A stretch of 21,263 nucleotides of DNA from FEN-1073 sp050010135 (lineage in GTDB: Bacteria; Chloroflexota; Anaerolineae; Anaerolineales; RBG-16-64-43): assembly GCA_050010135.1 (NCBI GenBank), contig JBEKLP010000043.1, positions 1-21,263 of the forward strand, written 5' to 3'. Below, one piece after another: positions 7,640-15,041 of the stretch; the first letter of the stretch is position 1, and the number at the start of each line of letters is the position of its first letter. The notes beneath the pieces were generated by a model, which was given only the letters and a program-made list of their open reading frames with translations, was not told the origin of the DNA and searched no databases. Position numbers and translations under genes: made by a program.

Positions 7640-9679
7640 ATGAACTCGCAAGCCATTCTCCAGCGAATGAAGAAATTAAGGGCGGATATTTTATATCACA
7701 GCCACCGATATTACGTTTTGGATTCCCCCGTCATTAGCGATTTGGAATATGACGCACTTTTCCAGGAACTCCGGAAGCTGGAAGAAGAATACCCCCAATA
7801 CCAATCCCCCGATTCCCCCACCCAGCGCATCGGCGGATTCGTCTCCGAGAAATTCCAGCGCGTCTCGCATCCCCAGCCGATCCTCAGTCTGGCGAATGCT
7901 TTTTCCGCCGAGGATCTCCTCGCATGGTATGAGCGGATTTCCCGTTTGAATCCCAAAGTCGGCCAATCCGCCTTTGTCGTCGAGCCGAAAATCGACGGGT
8001 TGACCGTGATCTTGCATTATCGGGACGGGGTATTCGCACTTGGCGCCACGCGCGGGGACGGCGCGCAAGGGGAAGATATCACTCCCAATCTCCGGACCGT
8101 GAGAACCCTGCCGCTCCGGATTCCCGTCGACCCTTCCTATTCCGGAACAATTCCCAATCGATTGGTCGTGCGGGGAGAGGCTTTCATCCGATTGAAGCCG
8201 TTTGAGGCGCTGAACGCCGAATTGGCGGGCAGGGGGGAGAAAATTTACGTCAACCCGCGGAATGCCGCCGCGGGCGCACTGCGCCAGTTGGATTCACACC
8301 TCACCGCCCAGCGGCCTATCGATTTGTTGTGCTACGCAATCGTCATATATGAGGGCGGGAGCAAACCGGCAACCCAATGGGAAACCCTAAACATCCTGCG
8401 GGCGTTTGGATTTCCCGTAAGCCACGACATACAAATGGCGAAAACCATTCAGGAGGCGATCCGGCTGTGCGGCGATTGGGAGCGCCGGAGGAATTCGCTG
8501 GATTATGAAGTGGACGGTGCGGTGATCAAGCTGGACGATTTACCTCTGGCGGAGGAATTGGGGTACGTCGGAAAAGATCCGCGTGGGTCGATCGCCTATA
8601 AATTTCCCGCCCGCGAAGTCAGCACCATCCTTCAGGATATCGGCGTGAACGTCGGCCGCACCGGAGTGCTGACGCCCTTCGCAATACTCGAACCCGTTCC
8701 GGTCGGAGGCGTCACCGTCAGCCGCGCAACCCTTCATAATTTCGATTTCATCCGCGAGCGGGATATTCGCATCGGCGATACGATCATGATCAAACGGGCG
8801 GGAGACGTCATCCCCTATGTGATCGGACCGATTACCGACAAGCGCACCGGCGGGGAAAAAACCTTCTCCCCTCCCACACGATGTCCTTCCTGCCATGAAC
8901 CGGTGAAAAGGATTCCGGACGAAGTAGCGCTGTATTGCATCAATTCATCCTGTCCGGATCAGCTCATCCGAAATCTGGAGCATTTCGCCTCCCGCTCGGC
9001 GATGGATATCGAGGGTTTGGGCATCCGCATCATCGAGCAGTTGGTTCAGGAAAAGCTGGTGAAGGATCTCGCGGATCCTTATCGTCTGAAAAAAGAGGAT
9101 TTGCTCCGTCTGGAGGGGTTTGCCGAAAAGAAAGCGGAAAACCTCCTGCGCGCGATTGATGATTCAAAATCCCGATCGCTTCCGAGGTTGCTCACGGGAT
9201 TGGGCATTCACGGTGTGGGCGAAGTTCTGGCGGTGGATCTTGCCAGCCATTATCTTCGTCTGGATCGTTTCACTAATTTATCGCTTGAGGAACTACAAAC
9301 CATTTCCGGGGTGGGACCGAATCTGGCGGAATCGATAATGGATTGGTTCTCCCGCAAACCCAACCGGTTGCTGCTGGAGAAATTTCATCATTTGGGCATC
9401 TGGCCGGAATATTCCTCAGTGGAAACCGCGGGCGGCGCTTTCGCGGGAAAACAATTCGTGGTAACCGGCACGCTGGAAAACTATTCCCGCGAAAAAATAA
9501 AAACCTTCATCCAGCAGCAGGGCGGGAAAGTGCAGGAGTCCGTCTCCGGGAAAACCGATTACCTGGTGGCCGGGGAGAATCCCGGTTCCAAATTGGAGAA
9601 AGCCAAGTCGTTGGGAATTCCGATCCTCAGCGAGCGGGACCTTGAACGGTGGGCACAATCGAAGGAGAAACCCGCTTGA
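7640..9679 (+). CDS. ligA: NAD+-dependent DNA ligase LigA
   Basis: Seals nicks in duplex DNA during replication and repair, using NAD+ to adenylate the active-site lysine. It has 679 residues, the usual length. Domain Ia has the YHSHRYYVLDSPVISDLEYD signature (about 19-38). The adenylation motif KIDG is at 117-120, with Lys117 as the nucleophile. The NTase domain and an OB fold follow (GRTGVLTPFAILEPV). The four-cysteine zinc finger comprises CPSCHEPV and a second CINSSCP pair. The helix-hairpin-helix repeats and a C-terminal BRCT domain (FAGKQFVVTGTLENYSREK onward) complete the protein. The ATG start gives the expected N-terminus although its Shine-Dalgarno is poor. The stop overlaps the next gene's TTG start, suggesting coupling. 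Confidence 0.97.
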   Translation: MNSQAILQRMKKLRADILYHSHRYYVLDSPVISDLEYDALFQELRKLEEEYPQYQSPDSPTQRIGGFVSEKFQRVSHPQPILSLANAFSAEDLLAWYERISRLNPKVGQSAFVVEPKIDGLTVILHYRDGVFALGATRGDGAQGEDITPNLRTVRTLPLRIPVDPSYSGTIPNRLVVRGEAFIRLKPFEALNAELAGRGEKIYVNPRNAAAGALRQLDSHLTAQRPIDLLCYAIVIYEGGSKPATQWETLNILRAFGFPVSHDIQMAKTIQEAIRLCGDWERRRNSLDYEVDGAVIKLDDLPLAEELGYVGKDPRGSIAYKFPAREVSTILQDIGVNVGRTGVLTPFAILEPVPVGGVTVSRATLHNFDFIRERDIRIGDTIMIKRAGDVIPYVIGPITDKRTGGEKTFSPPTRCPSCHEPVKRIPDEVALYCINSSCPDQLIRNLEHFASRSAMDIEGLGIRIIEQLVQEKLVKDLADPYRLKKEDLLRLEGFAEKKAENLLRAIDDSKSRSLPRLLTGLGIHGVGEVLAVDLASHYLRLDRFTNLSLEELQTISGVGPNLAESIMDWFSRKPNRLLLEKFHHLGIWPEYSSVETAGGAFAGKQFVVTGTLENYSREKIKTFIQQQGGKVQESVSGKTDYLVAGENPGSKLEKAKSLGIPILSERDLERWAQSKEKPA

Positions 9680-10875
9680 CCGACTCCCGAATAATATTAA
9701 AGCCCGGCAGGGAAAAATCCATCCGTCAACGGCATCCGTGGATATTTTCCGGCGCAATCCAGGAAATCATCGGATCGCCCGGAATGGGGGATACGGTCGA
9801 CGTCTTCGGCCGGCAAGGCGGCTGGTTGGCCCGGGCGGGATACAGCCCCTATTCGCAAATCTCGGCCAGGATATGGACATGGCGCGAATCGGAAACCGTC
9901 GACGAAGATTTTTTCGTCCGGGCCATTTGCCAGGCCGCCGAGTATCGTTCCGCTCTCACAACGTATACCAACGGCATCCGACTGGTGAACGCGGAAAATG
10001 ACGGATTGCCTGGATTGATCGTTGACACATACGACGGGTATTTGGTCGTTCAACTTCTTTCGGCGGGAGCAGAGCATTGGCGAAAAGAAATACTTCGCGC
10101 AGTATCGCAGCTTCCGGTTGTAAAAGGCGTCTTCGAGCGATCTGACGTCGAGGTTCGGGATAAGGAAGGCCTTCCTCCGGCGCTGGGCGTTCTACTGGGG
10201 CAGGACCCGCCACCGCGGATCGTGATGTCCGAAGGCGATTGGAAATTCCTCGTGGACGTACGCCAAGGCCACAAAACCGGGTTCTATCTGGATCAACGGG
10301 AGAATCGATCCGCCTTGGCCAGTTTAATATCCCAAAATCTCCGGGGAAAGGAAATATTAAACGTCTTTTCCTACACCGGCGCGTTCGCCGTGGTCGCCTA
10401 TACCTCGGGCGCCGGATATGTTCTCAACGTAGACTCTTCCGAAGCGGCTTTATCCTTCTTGCCGGACCATTATTCGCTGAATGGAATTCCACCGGCCCAG
10501 GATGGTTTTCTGGCCGGGAATGCATTTGAAGTTCTTCGGGGCTTCCGCGACCAGGGCAGGTTCTTCGATATGATCATCCTAGATCCCCCCAAGCTGGCAC
10601 AATCCCAACGAGGCTTGACCAAGGCCACCCGGGCGTACAAAGATATCAATTGGTTATCGATGCGCCTGCTCCGTCCGAACGGCTACCTCGCGTCTTTTTC
10701 CTGCTCCGGTTTGGTCGACGAGGATTTGTTTCAGAAGATTCTTTTTTCCGCGTCGCTGGATGCCGGAAGGGATGTGCAAATAATCGAACGGCTGGGTCAG
10801 CCCATGGATCATCCCGTGCGGTTGTCGTTTCCCGAGGGAAAATATTTAAAGGGATTTATCTGCCGGGTTGCTTAA
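9676..10875 (+). CDS. RlmI-like class I SAM-dependent rRNA (cytosine-5) methyltransferase
   Basis: Predicted to methylate 23S rRNA, as RlmI does at position 1962 in E. coli. I place the start at TTG 9676, which overlaps the ligA stop (TTGA) and has AAGGAGA about eight bases upstream. A GTG at 9649 in the same frame lacks this signal. The protein has about 399 residues. An N-terminal PUA-like domain (SIRQRHPWIFSGAI) comes first. The linker motif HKTGFYLDQRENR is near 199-211. The SAM-binding motif NVFSYTGAF is near 230-238, DPPK near 303-306, and the catalytic-loop motif SCSG near 342-345. All motifs of the YccW/RlmI group are present. The exact target base cannot be confirmed from sequence alone. 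A strong terminator follows. Confidence 0.9.
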   Translation: MTDSRIILKPGREKSIRQRHPWIFSGAIQEIIGSPGMGDTVDVFGRQGGWLARAGYSPYSQISARIWTWRESETVDEDFFVRAICQAAEYRSALTTYTNGIRLVNAENDGLPGLIVDTYDGYLVVQLLSAGAEHWRKEILRAVSQLPVVKGVFERSDVEVRDKEGLPPALGVLLGQDPPPRIVMSEGDWKFLVDVRQGHKTGFYLDQRENRSALASLISQNLRGKEILNVFSYTGAFAVVAYTSGAGYVLNVDSSEAALSFLPDHYSLNGIPPAQDGFLAGNAFEVLRGFRDQGRFFDMIILDPPKLAQSQRGLTKATRAYKDINWLSMRLLRPNGYLASFSCSGLVDEDLFQKILFSASLDAGRDVQIIERLGQPMDHPVRLSFPEGKYLKGFICRVA

Positions 10876-10905
10876 CTGGCAACGTGGATAAGTTCGGCGA
10901 AGAAA

Positions 10906-10942
10906 AGGAGCCGTATTCGATGTGAATACAGCTCCTTTTTTT
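10906..10942. terminator. Strong bidirectional intrinsic terminator (rlmI-like / ssrA)
   Basis: The arms are AGGAGC-c-GTATTC and GAATAC-a-GCTCCT around a 5-base loop: 12 pairs with one C/A mismatch. Seven T's follow on the plus strand. On the minus strand the run of A's before the stem becomes TTTTC. It therefore ends the ligA-methyltransferase transcript on one side and ssrA on the other, 44 bases past the tmRNA 3' end. Confidence 0.9.
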
Positions 10943-10985
10943 CGCCAATTTTCCGGTTCTCTGCTTTGAAGAGAACGTAAAAAAG

Positions 10986-11376
10986 TGGAGATGGCGGGAA
11001 TTGAACCCGCGTCCGAGAAGATTCGCTTTCAGATATCTACGGGTTTAGCCGGATTGTTTCCTCTCGGCGGCCGGGTATTCATCCGGCGGAAAAGCCCAGC
11101 CAACCAAGCCGCTTGGGCCCGAAAGCCCTCTTTCGCGCATGTCGCGACGTCATGCGCGGCACTTTGGCTTTGTCGCGCCCGGATCTCTTCCAGCCAAAGG
11201 TAGGGAGAGCCGGACGTGACCCCTTTTGGGGTCAGGCTCTATGTTGCGGGTTAGGCCGCAACAGGAAGAGCCGAGTAAGTGTGGTTGGCACTTTGGTTTT
11301 GCGCTGATTTTCCGAGTTCGGCGCCTCTCGACCCGCAATCTGAAAACAACTTCCTCCGTCGATACCTGTCATCCCC
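10986..11376 (-). ncRNA. ssrA: tmRNA (transfer-messenger RNA), tag ANHTYSALPVAA
   Basis: Rescues ribosomes stalled on broken mRNA and tags the nascent peptide for proteolysis. On the minus strand the 5' end GGGGATGACAGGTATCGACG and the 3' end with T-arm GCGGG-TTCAATT-CCCGC form a tRNA-like part. The acceptor stem GGGGAUG/CAUCUCC has a G3-U wobble, the alanine identity element. The CCA end is not encoded: A then C, then T's. A helix P2 (CAGAT/ATCTG) and a PK1-like pseudoknot (CGAG/CTCG with GCGC/GCGC) can be drawn. The resume codon GCC at 11289 opens a tag reading ANHTYSALPVAA, ending at TAA (11251-11253). That stop lies in the loop of a hairpin GTTGCGG/CCGCAAC. A perfect 7-bp hairpin TGACCCC-AAAA-GGGGTCA follows at 11217-11234. 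The gene lies 21 bases after smpB, a common pairing. Confidence 0.96.
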
Positions 11377-11385
11377 AGATTTAAT

Positions 11386-11415
11386 ATTATACCACTGCTA
11401 ATTCCGTCGTTTCAA
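11386..11415 (-). promoter_or_regulatory. ssrA promoter, TTGAAA-18-TATAAT
   Basis: On the minus strand TTGAAA (11415-11410) and a perfect TATAAT (11391-11386) are 18 bases apart. Transcription would start about three bases before the mature tmRNA 5' end at 11376, leaving a very short leader for RNase P. The -35 box lies inside the last codons of smpB, so ssrA can be transcribed independently of smpB. Confidence 0.75.
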
Positions 11416-11856
11416 CATTTTTTGGATTTCACGTTCCGCATCTCGTTTGGCGATTTTCTGCCGCTTGTCGTACTGCTTCAAACCTCTTCCGACGCCCAAC
11501 TCGATTTTCGCAAACCCTCCCTTAAGGTATACCCGCAGCGGAACGACAGCCAGCCCTTTCAGTTGCTGGCTTTCCTGCAATTTACGGATTTCTTTTTTAT
11601 GCAGAAGCAGACGCTTTTTCCTCAGCGGATCGTGGTTCATCCTGCTGGCCGGATCGTAAGGGGAGATATGCACGTTCACTAGCCAAGCTTGGGTGTTTTC
11701 GATCAGGACATATCCCTCTTTAATATTGATCTGTCCGGACCGTACGGATTTAATTTCGCTGCCCTGAAGCGCCACTCCAGCTTCGATCGTCTCCAAAATA
11801 TCGTAATCGTGCCTGGCCTTCCGGTTCGTGGCTACGGCTGTGGAATTTTTATTCAT
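11398..11856 (-). CDS. smpB: SsrA-binding protein SmpB
   Basis: Binds the tRNA-like domain of tmRNA and delivers it to stalled ribosomes. It has 152 residues, normal length. The N-terminus carries NRKARHDYDILETIEAG, the conserved SmpB opening. The central stretch GSEIKSVRSGQINIKEGYV is nearly canonical. The basic C-terminal tail (LKQYDKRQKIAKRDAEREIQ, then KMLKRRN) that enters the mRNA channel is intact. The ATG start has no strong Shine-Dalgarno but gives the expected N-terminus. It lies directly upstream of ssrA, its RNA partner, and is transcribed from its own promoter at 11908-11935. Confidence 0.97.
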   Translation of the reverse strand: MNKNSTAVATNRKARHDYDILETIEAGVALQGSEIKSVRSGQINIKEGYVLIENTQAWLVNVHISPYDPASRMNHDPLRKKRLLLHKKEIRKLQESQQLKGLAVVPLRVYLKGGFAKIELGVGRGLKQYDKRQKIAKRDAEREIQKMLKRRN

Positions 11857-11907
11857 CCCGATTCACCGAATCTTCTTTCCTCAATCCCCGGCGTGGATCA
11901 ATCCGTT

Positions 11908-11935
11908 ATTATAATTTCTTTTTGGGCTCTTTCAA
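11908..11935 (-). promoter_or_regulatory. smpB promoter, TTGAAA-16-TATAAT
   Basis: On the minus strand TTGAAA (11935-11930) is followed after 16 bases by a perfect TATAAT (11913-11908). Transcription would begin near 11901, giving a leader of about 45 bases before the smpB ATG at 11856. The hexamers are identical to those of the ssrA promoter, with a different spacer. Confidence 0.7.
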
Positions 11936-12014
11936 CAGATGGCATGCATGGGGCTATGTTCCACATCGTCCGCAATCTTTCCCCGCGTGTTCAATCCAGG
12001 GATGCGGGGCGGCA

Positions 12015-12043
12015 TTGCTCCGGACCGACCTTTTTTATATAAT
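12015..12043 (+). promoter_or_regulatory. Promoter of the 12066 gene, TTGCTC-17-TATAAT
   Basis: A perfect TATAAT (12038-12043) is preceded after exactly 17 bases by TTGCTC (12015-12020), a half-match to the -35 consensus. The -10 box covers the only upstream in-frame ATG (12042). Transcription would begin near 12050, excluding that ATG and favouring the TTG at 12066 as the start codon. Confidence 0.6.
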
Positions 12044-12065
12044 GGCGCGGATTCGGGGAGGGACT

Positions 12066-12482
12066 TTGGGCAAAATCATCCACACAACCAATGCTTCGAC
12101 TCAACGGGAACAATCGATCCGGATGATCGCATTCCTCCTGCCGGAATTTTCCAAAGGGTTGGGGACCGAGGAAGATGCGCTCGACATGGCCGCATTTGTT
12201 TTCGCCCATTTGAAGACCATTGCGAATTCCGTTGATCAGACGGCCCTGGCCTGGGAGAAAAGAGATTATTGGGTGAAGGCGGATGCTTTCCGCCGGCAAT
12301 GGGCCTGGGTCGACAAACCATCGCGCGTCCTGGAGGAATGCCTCAGACGGAAGGATGTTCCATCCCTGGCCGGCGCCTTGCAGGGATTATCACGCGTATT
12401 GCCACCACCAAAATCCGCCCAAAAGAAAATGCGGACTCCGCCGTGGTCCGGTTTTTGGAAAAAAATATTTACGGAATCCTGA
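12066..12482 (+). CDS. Small conserved protein of unknown function (Chloroflexota-like family)
   Basis: I do not recognise a function. The TTG at 12066 is preferred because GGGGAGGG stands just upstream and because the alternative ATG at 12042 falls inside a consensus -10 box. The protein has about 138 residues and is soluble, with no signal or membrane segment. It is mostly helical in appearance, with a central signature TALAWEKRDYWVKADAFRRQ followed by WAW. The C-terminus is basic and tryptophan-containing (PPWSGFWKKIF). The AWEKRxYWVKADxFR pattern resembles small proteins I recall from Chloroflexota genomes, but I cannot name a Pfam family. It has its own promoter and converges on the capA-like gene. 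No operon partner hints at a role. Confidence 0.7.
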   Translation: MGKIIHTTNASTQREQSIRMIAFLLPEFSKGLGTEEDALDMAAFVFAHLKTIANSVDQTALAWEKRDYWVKADAFRRQWAWVDKPSRVLEECLRRKDVPSLAGALQGLSRVLPPPKSAQKKMRTPPWSGFWKKIFTES

Positions 12483-12518
12483 ACGCATTCCCCCACGCGG
12501 CGAAAATCCGCCGTTCTA

Positions 12519-13625
12519 TTATTGCCCGAGTAAGGGGATCCCATCCACGAGAATCACAGGTATCAGCAAATATTTGACGGGGTTTTTGCGGGAAACGGAT
12601 ACCTGCAAGATCGCGCTGTGATTGTAAGCGCCTACAAAACCATCAAAGACGAAGTCGCCCATGCTGTAGAAAATCCGGCGGCCTTTATACGTTTCATCCT
12701 TCTGCATCAAATGCGGGTGCGATCCGACCACAAGGTCCGCTCCATTGTCCACCGCAAGATGAGCCAGCTCTACCTGCCGGTCACTGGGCGTTACGGAACC
12801 TTCGATCCCAAAATGAAACAATACCACGAGGAAATCCGCCCGGGGCTTCCAGGCTTGAAGGTCGGAAATAATCCTTTCATCGTCGGCCCAGGCAATCCCG
12901 GGAGTAGATTCTCCCGCTGTCCAGGTTTTCGCATCGAAACCTCCACGCTCCACCGGCACATCCGCATAGGATAGGAACGCAAGTTGCATCCCGTGGATCT
13001 CATAAACGATTGCTGAATACGCCTGGGAATCGTTGATCCCTGCGCCGACAATCTTCATCCCGTTGTCCGTCAAGAGTTGTTGGGTTTGGCGAAATACATC
13101 CGGCCCGTAATCGAAACTATGGTTATTGGCTAAAGACAATAAATCAAAACCGGCATGGCCTAAAATGGAAGCCGAGAGAGGCGGCGCCATGAAGGCATAC
13201 CCTTTTTTGGCTTTCGTGCCGCCTACTCCGATCGCGCATTCCAGATTGCCGACCGCAATATCCGCCGATTGCAGAACCGTGTTCACCGAATCAAAAATCG
13301 TATCGCCTTTCCCATCGGTAATTCGTTGTGCCAGCGATCGTCCAAGCATGATATCCCCGACGAACGCCAGATCGACCGGGGTCTCTTCCGTGGGAAGCGG
13401 TTTGGTCTGGGAAGGTATATTTTCTGCTTTCGGCGGGAGGATTGTATGCCTGGAACTCGGAACAGAGGGTGATGGAAAAACTTGAGTGGATGCCGTTTCC
13501 GTCACGATTGGGAGGTTTTCTGTTAACGGATGTTTGGTGCCTGTCAAATTGTTCGGATTGCGACAGCCGGATAAACAAAGCAAAATTCCCAGGACCGCGG
13601 GAAGATACTTCCCGACGGGGTTCAT
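12519..13625 (-). CDS. CapA-family lipoprotein (PGA_cap metallophosphatase fold)
   Basis: A CapA/PgsA-like member of the calcineurin-type metallophosphoesterase superfamily, probably anchored outside the cytoplasmic membrane. It has 368 residues. A lipoprotein signal ends in LCLSGC, with the lipidated Cys at 21. A Pro/Ser/Thr-rich tether runs to about residue 80. The catalytic domain shows FVGDIMLGRSL (88-98), GNLECAIG (126-133), SLANNHSFDYG (164-174), VLFHFGIE and VVGSHPHLMQ. These are the expected metal-site motifs. Some relatives are needed for poly-gamma-glutamate export and others have no known role. No capB, capC or pgsE neighbour is present, so a capsule role is not supported. Its ATG overlaps the hflX stop by four bases (ATGA), so it is the second gene of that operon. 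Confidence 0.88.
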   Translation of the reverse strand: MNPVGKYLPAVLGILLCLSGCRNPNNLTGTKHPLTENLPIVTETASTQVFPSPSVPSSRHTILPPKAENIPSQTKPLPTEETPVDLAFVGDIMLGRSLAQRITDGKGDTIFDSVNTVLQSADIAVGNLECAIGVGGTKAKKGYAFMAPPLSASILGHAGFDLLSLANNHSFDYGPDVFRQTQQLLTDNGMKIVGAGINDSQAYSAIVYEIHGMQLAFLSYADVPVERGGFDAKTWTAGESTPGIAWADDERIISDLQAWKPRADFLVVLFHFGIEGSVTPSDRQVELAHLAVDNGADLVVGSHPHLMQKDETYKGRRIFYSMGDFVFDGFVGAYNHSAILQVSVSRKNPVKYLLIPVILVDGIPLLGQ

Positions 13626-14962
13626 GGCTTAGCTCCACGCTCGCCCAGGAGATAGATACGGAATTCGCTTAACCATGCGCCGGGAATTCTGCCGGTGATC
13701 ACTATGCCGTCCGGCTTGTGGGTGACACTCTCCACGGATCCTTCCCGATGGATCAAATCCAACAACCGTCCGGCGCTGTACGGGATCTTCACTTTGATTG
13801 GATTCATTTCCTGATAGAGAATATTCTCGATCGTTTGCAGCAGATTCGGAATCCCCAGTCCGGTTTTGGCGGAGAGAAAGACGGTATTGGGATATTCGCC
13901 GGAAAAGGATTCATCGGGAGGAGTATTCAATTTATCGATTTTATTGATTCCCGTAATGATGGGGATATTTTGCATTCCGAGATCCTGAAGCGTTTGATGC
14001 ACGGATTGAACATGTTCCCGGACGTTGGGATGCGAAATATCCACGATATGGAGCAACAGGTCCGCCTCGGCGATTTCCTCCAGCGTCGCACGAAAGGCGG
14101 CGATCAACGCGGCGGGCAACTTTTGGATGAATCCAACCGTGTCGGTCATCAGGACCGCTTTTCCGCCGGGCAACTCCACCTGGCGGGTCGTGGGATCCAG
14201 GGTTGCAAACAACAGGTCGGCGACATAAATATCGGCATGGGCCAACGTATTCAGCAAAGTGCTTTTCCCGGCATTGGTGTATCCGACCAGCGCCACGACC
14301 GGCTGCCCCGATCCTTTGCGGCGCATGCGGTACCGGCTGCGGTGCTGGCGGACGGTATCCAGTTCCTTCTTCAACCGATGGATCTTTTTCGAAATTTCGC
14401 GCCGGTCGATTTCCAATTGCGTTTCGCCGGGACCCCGGAGGCCAACGCCCCCGGTGCCGCCTCGTCCGGCCGTACCTCCCGCCTGTCGGGCAAGGTGGGT
14501 CCAAGCCCCGGTTAATCTGGGCAGGCGGTATTCATACTGCGCGAGTTCCACCTGCAGCGCGCCCTCGCGGGTGTGCGCATGTTGTGCGAAGATATCCAGG
14601 ATCAATGCGGTGCGGTCCAACACGTGGGTTTCCTCGCCCAGCGACTCCTGTAATTCCCGCAAATGCCGGGGGGAAAGCTCCTCATCAAAAATAACCATCT
14701 CGGAGTGGGTTTCATCGATCCAATGTTTTATTTCCGTTACCTTGCCGGAACCGATCAACGTTGCGGCATGCGCCCGTTCCATCCGCTGGAAATCCTGCCC
14801 TGCCACTTCGATGCCCGCCGTGCGGCAAAGCACGGCCAGTTCCTCCAGGCTGTCTTCGATGGACAAAACCTGCGACTGATGTTTCCAATCCACACCGAAC
14901 AGGAATGCTTTCGGTTGGACGAGCGTGCTTTTCATTTTGGACCGGGCCGAAGTGGGTTTCAT
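13622..14962 (-). CDS. hflX: GTPase HflX (ribosome-associated)
   Basis: Translational GTPase that binds the 50S subunit and splits or rescues stalled ribosomes, notably after heat stress. It has 446 residues. The N-terminal HflX domain contains GSGKVTEI (71-78) and the conserved FDEELSPRHLRELQE (92-106). The glycine-rich linker with GLRGPGETQLEIDRR (174-188) is diagnostic. A coiled region precedes the G domain, with G1 GYTNAGKST (227-235), G3 DTVGF (274-278), G4 NKID (340-343) and G5 SAK. Neither candidate start, the ATG at 14962 nor one at 14935, has a good Shine-Dalgarno. I keep the longer. It overlaps the CapA-like gene by four bases. A palindrome lies just upstream. Confidence 0.95.
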   Translation of the reverse strand: MKPTSARSKMKSTLVQPKAFLFGVDWKHQSQVLSIEDSLEELAVLCRTAGIEVAGQDFQRMERAHAATLIGSGKVTEIKHWIDETHSEMVIFDEELSPRHLRELQESLGEETHVLDRTALILDIFAQHAHTREGALQVELAQYEYRLPRLTGAWTHLARQAGGTAGRGGTGGVGLRGPGETQLEIDRREISKKIHRLKKELDTVRQHRSRYRMRRKGSGQPVVALVGYTNAGKSTLLNTLAHADIYVADLLFATLDPTTRQVELPGGKAVLMTDTVGFIQKLPAALIAAFRATLEEIAEADLLLHIVDISHPNVREHVQSVHQTLQDLGMQNIPIITGINKIDKLNTPPDESFSGEYPNTVFLSAKTGLGIPNLLQTIENILYQEMNPIKVKIPYSAGRLLDLIHREGSVESVTHKPDGIVITGRIPGAWLSEFRIYLLGERGAKP

Positions 14963-14968
14963 ATATTT

Positions 14969-14986
14969 TAGAATTCGCCAATTCTA
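14969..14986. promoter_or_regulatory. Palindrome upstream of hflX, possible operator
   Basis: An 18-base inverted repeat, TAGAATT-CGCC-AATTCTA, ends seven bases before the hflX ATG. A second palindrome, TATCGATA (14985-14992), overlaps its end. On the minus strand the block also contains TAGAAT and TAAAAT, -10-like hexamers, but no convincing -35. A repressor site over the hflX promoter is possible. It is unproven. Confidence 0.35.
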
Positions 14987-15041
14987 TCGATAGGGGTTTG
15001 CGAATGGCATTCCAACCAGGAAACGAAAGACCCTCTGCGGA

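Noticed and set aside
7372..7737. A 121-codon plus-strand frame before and into ligA
   Set aside because: It overlaps the conserved ligA start, has no ribosome-binding site and has a low-complexity basic middle.
10986..11040. A tRNA-like 3' half on the minus strand
   Set aside because: There is no anticodon arm. The T-arm and acceptor stem pair with the 5' end near 11376, so this is tmRNA, not a tRNA gene.
10985..11338. Short open frames on both strands across the tmRNA
   Set aside because: They fall inside a structured RNA gene with clear tRNA-like ends. Only the 12-residue tag is translated.
12498..12513. CGGCG/CGCCG hairpin between the unknown gene and the CapA-like gene as a terminator
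   Set aside because: The stem is only 5 bp and there is no T run on either strand.
13718..14515. A 265-codon plus-strand frame opposite hflX
   Set aside because: The GTPase motifs on the minus strand are unambiguous. The antisense frame is a composition effect.
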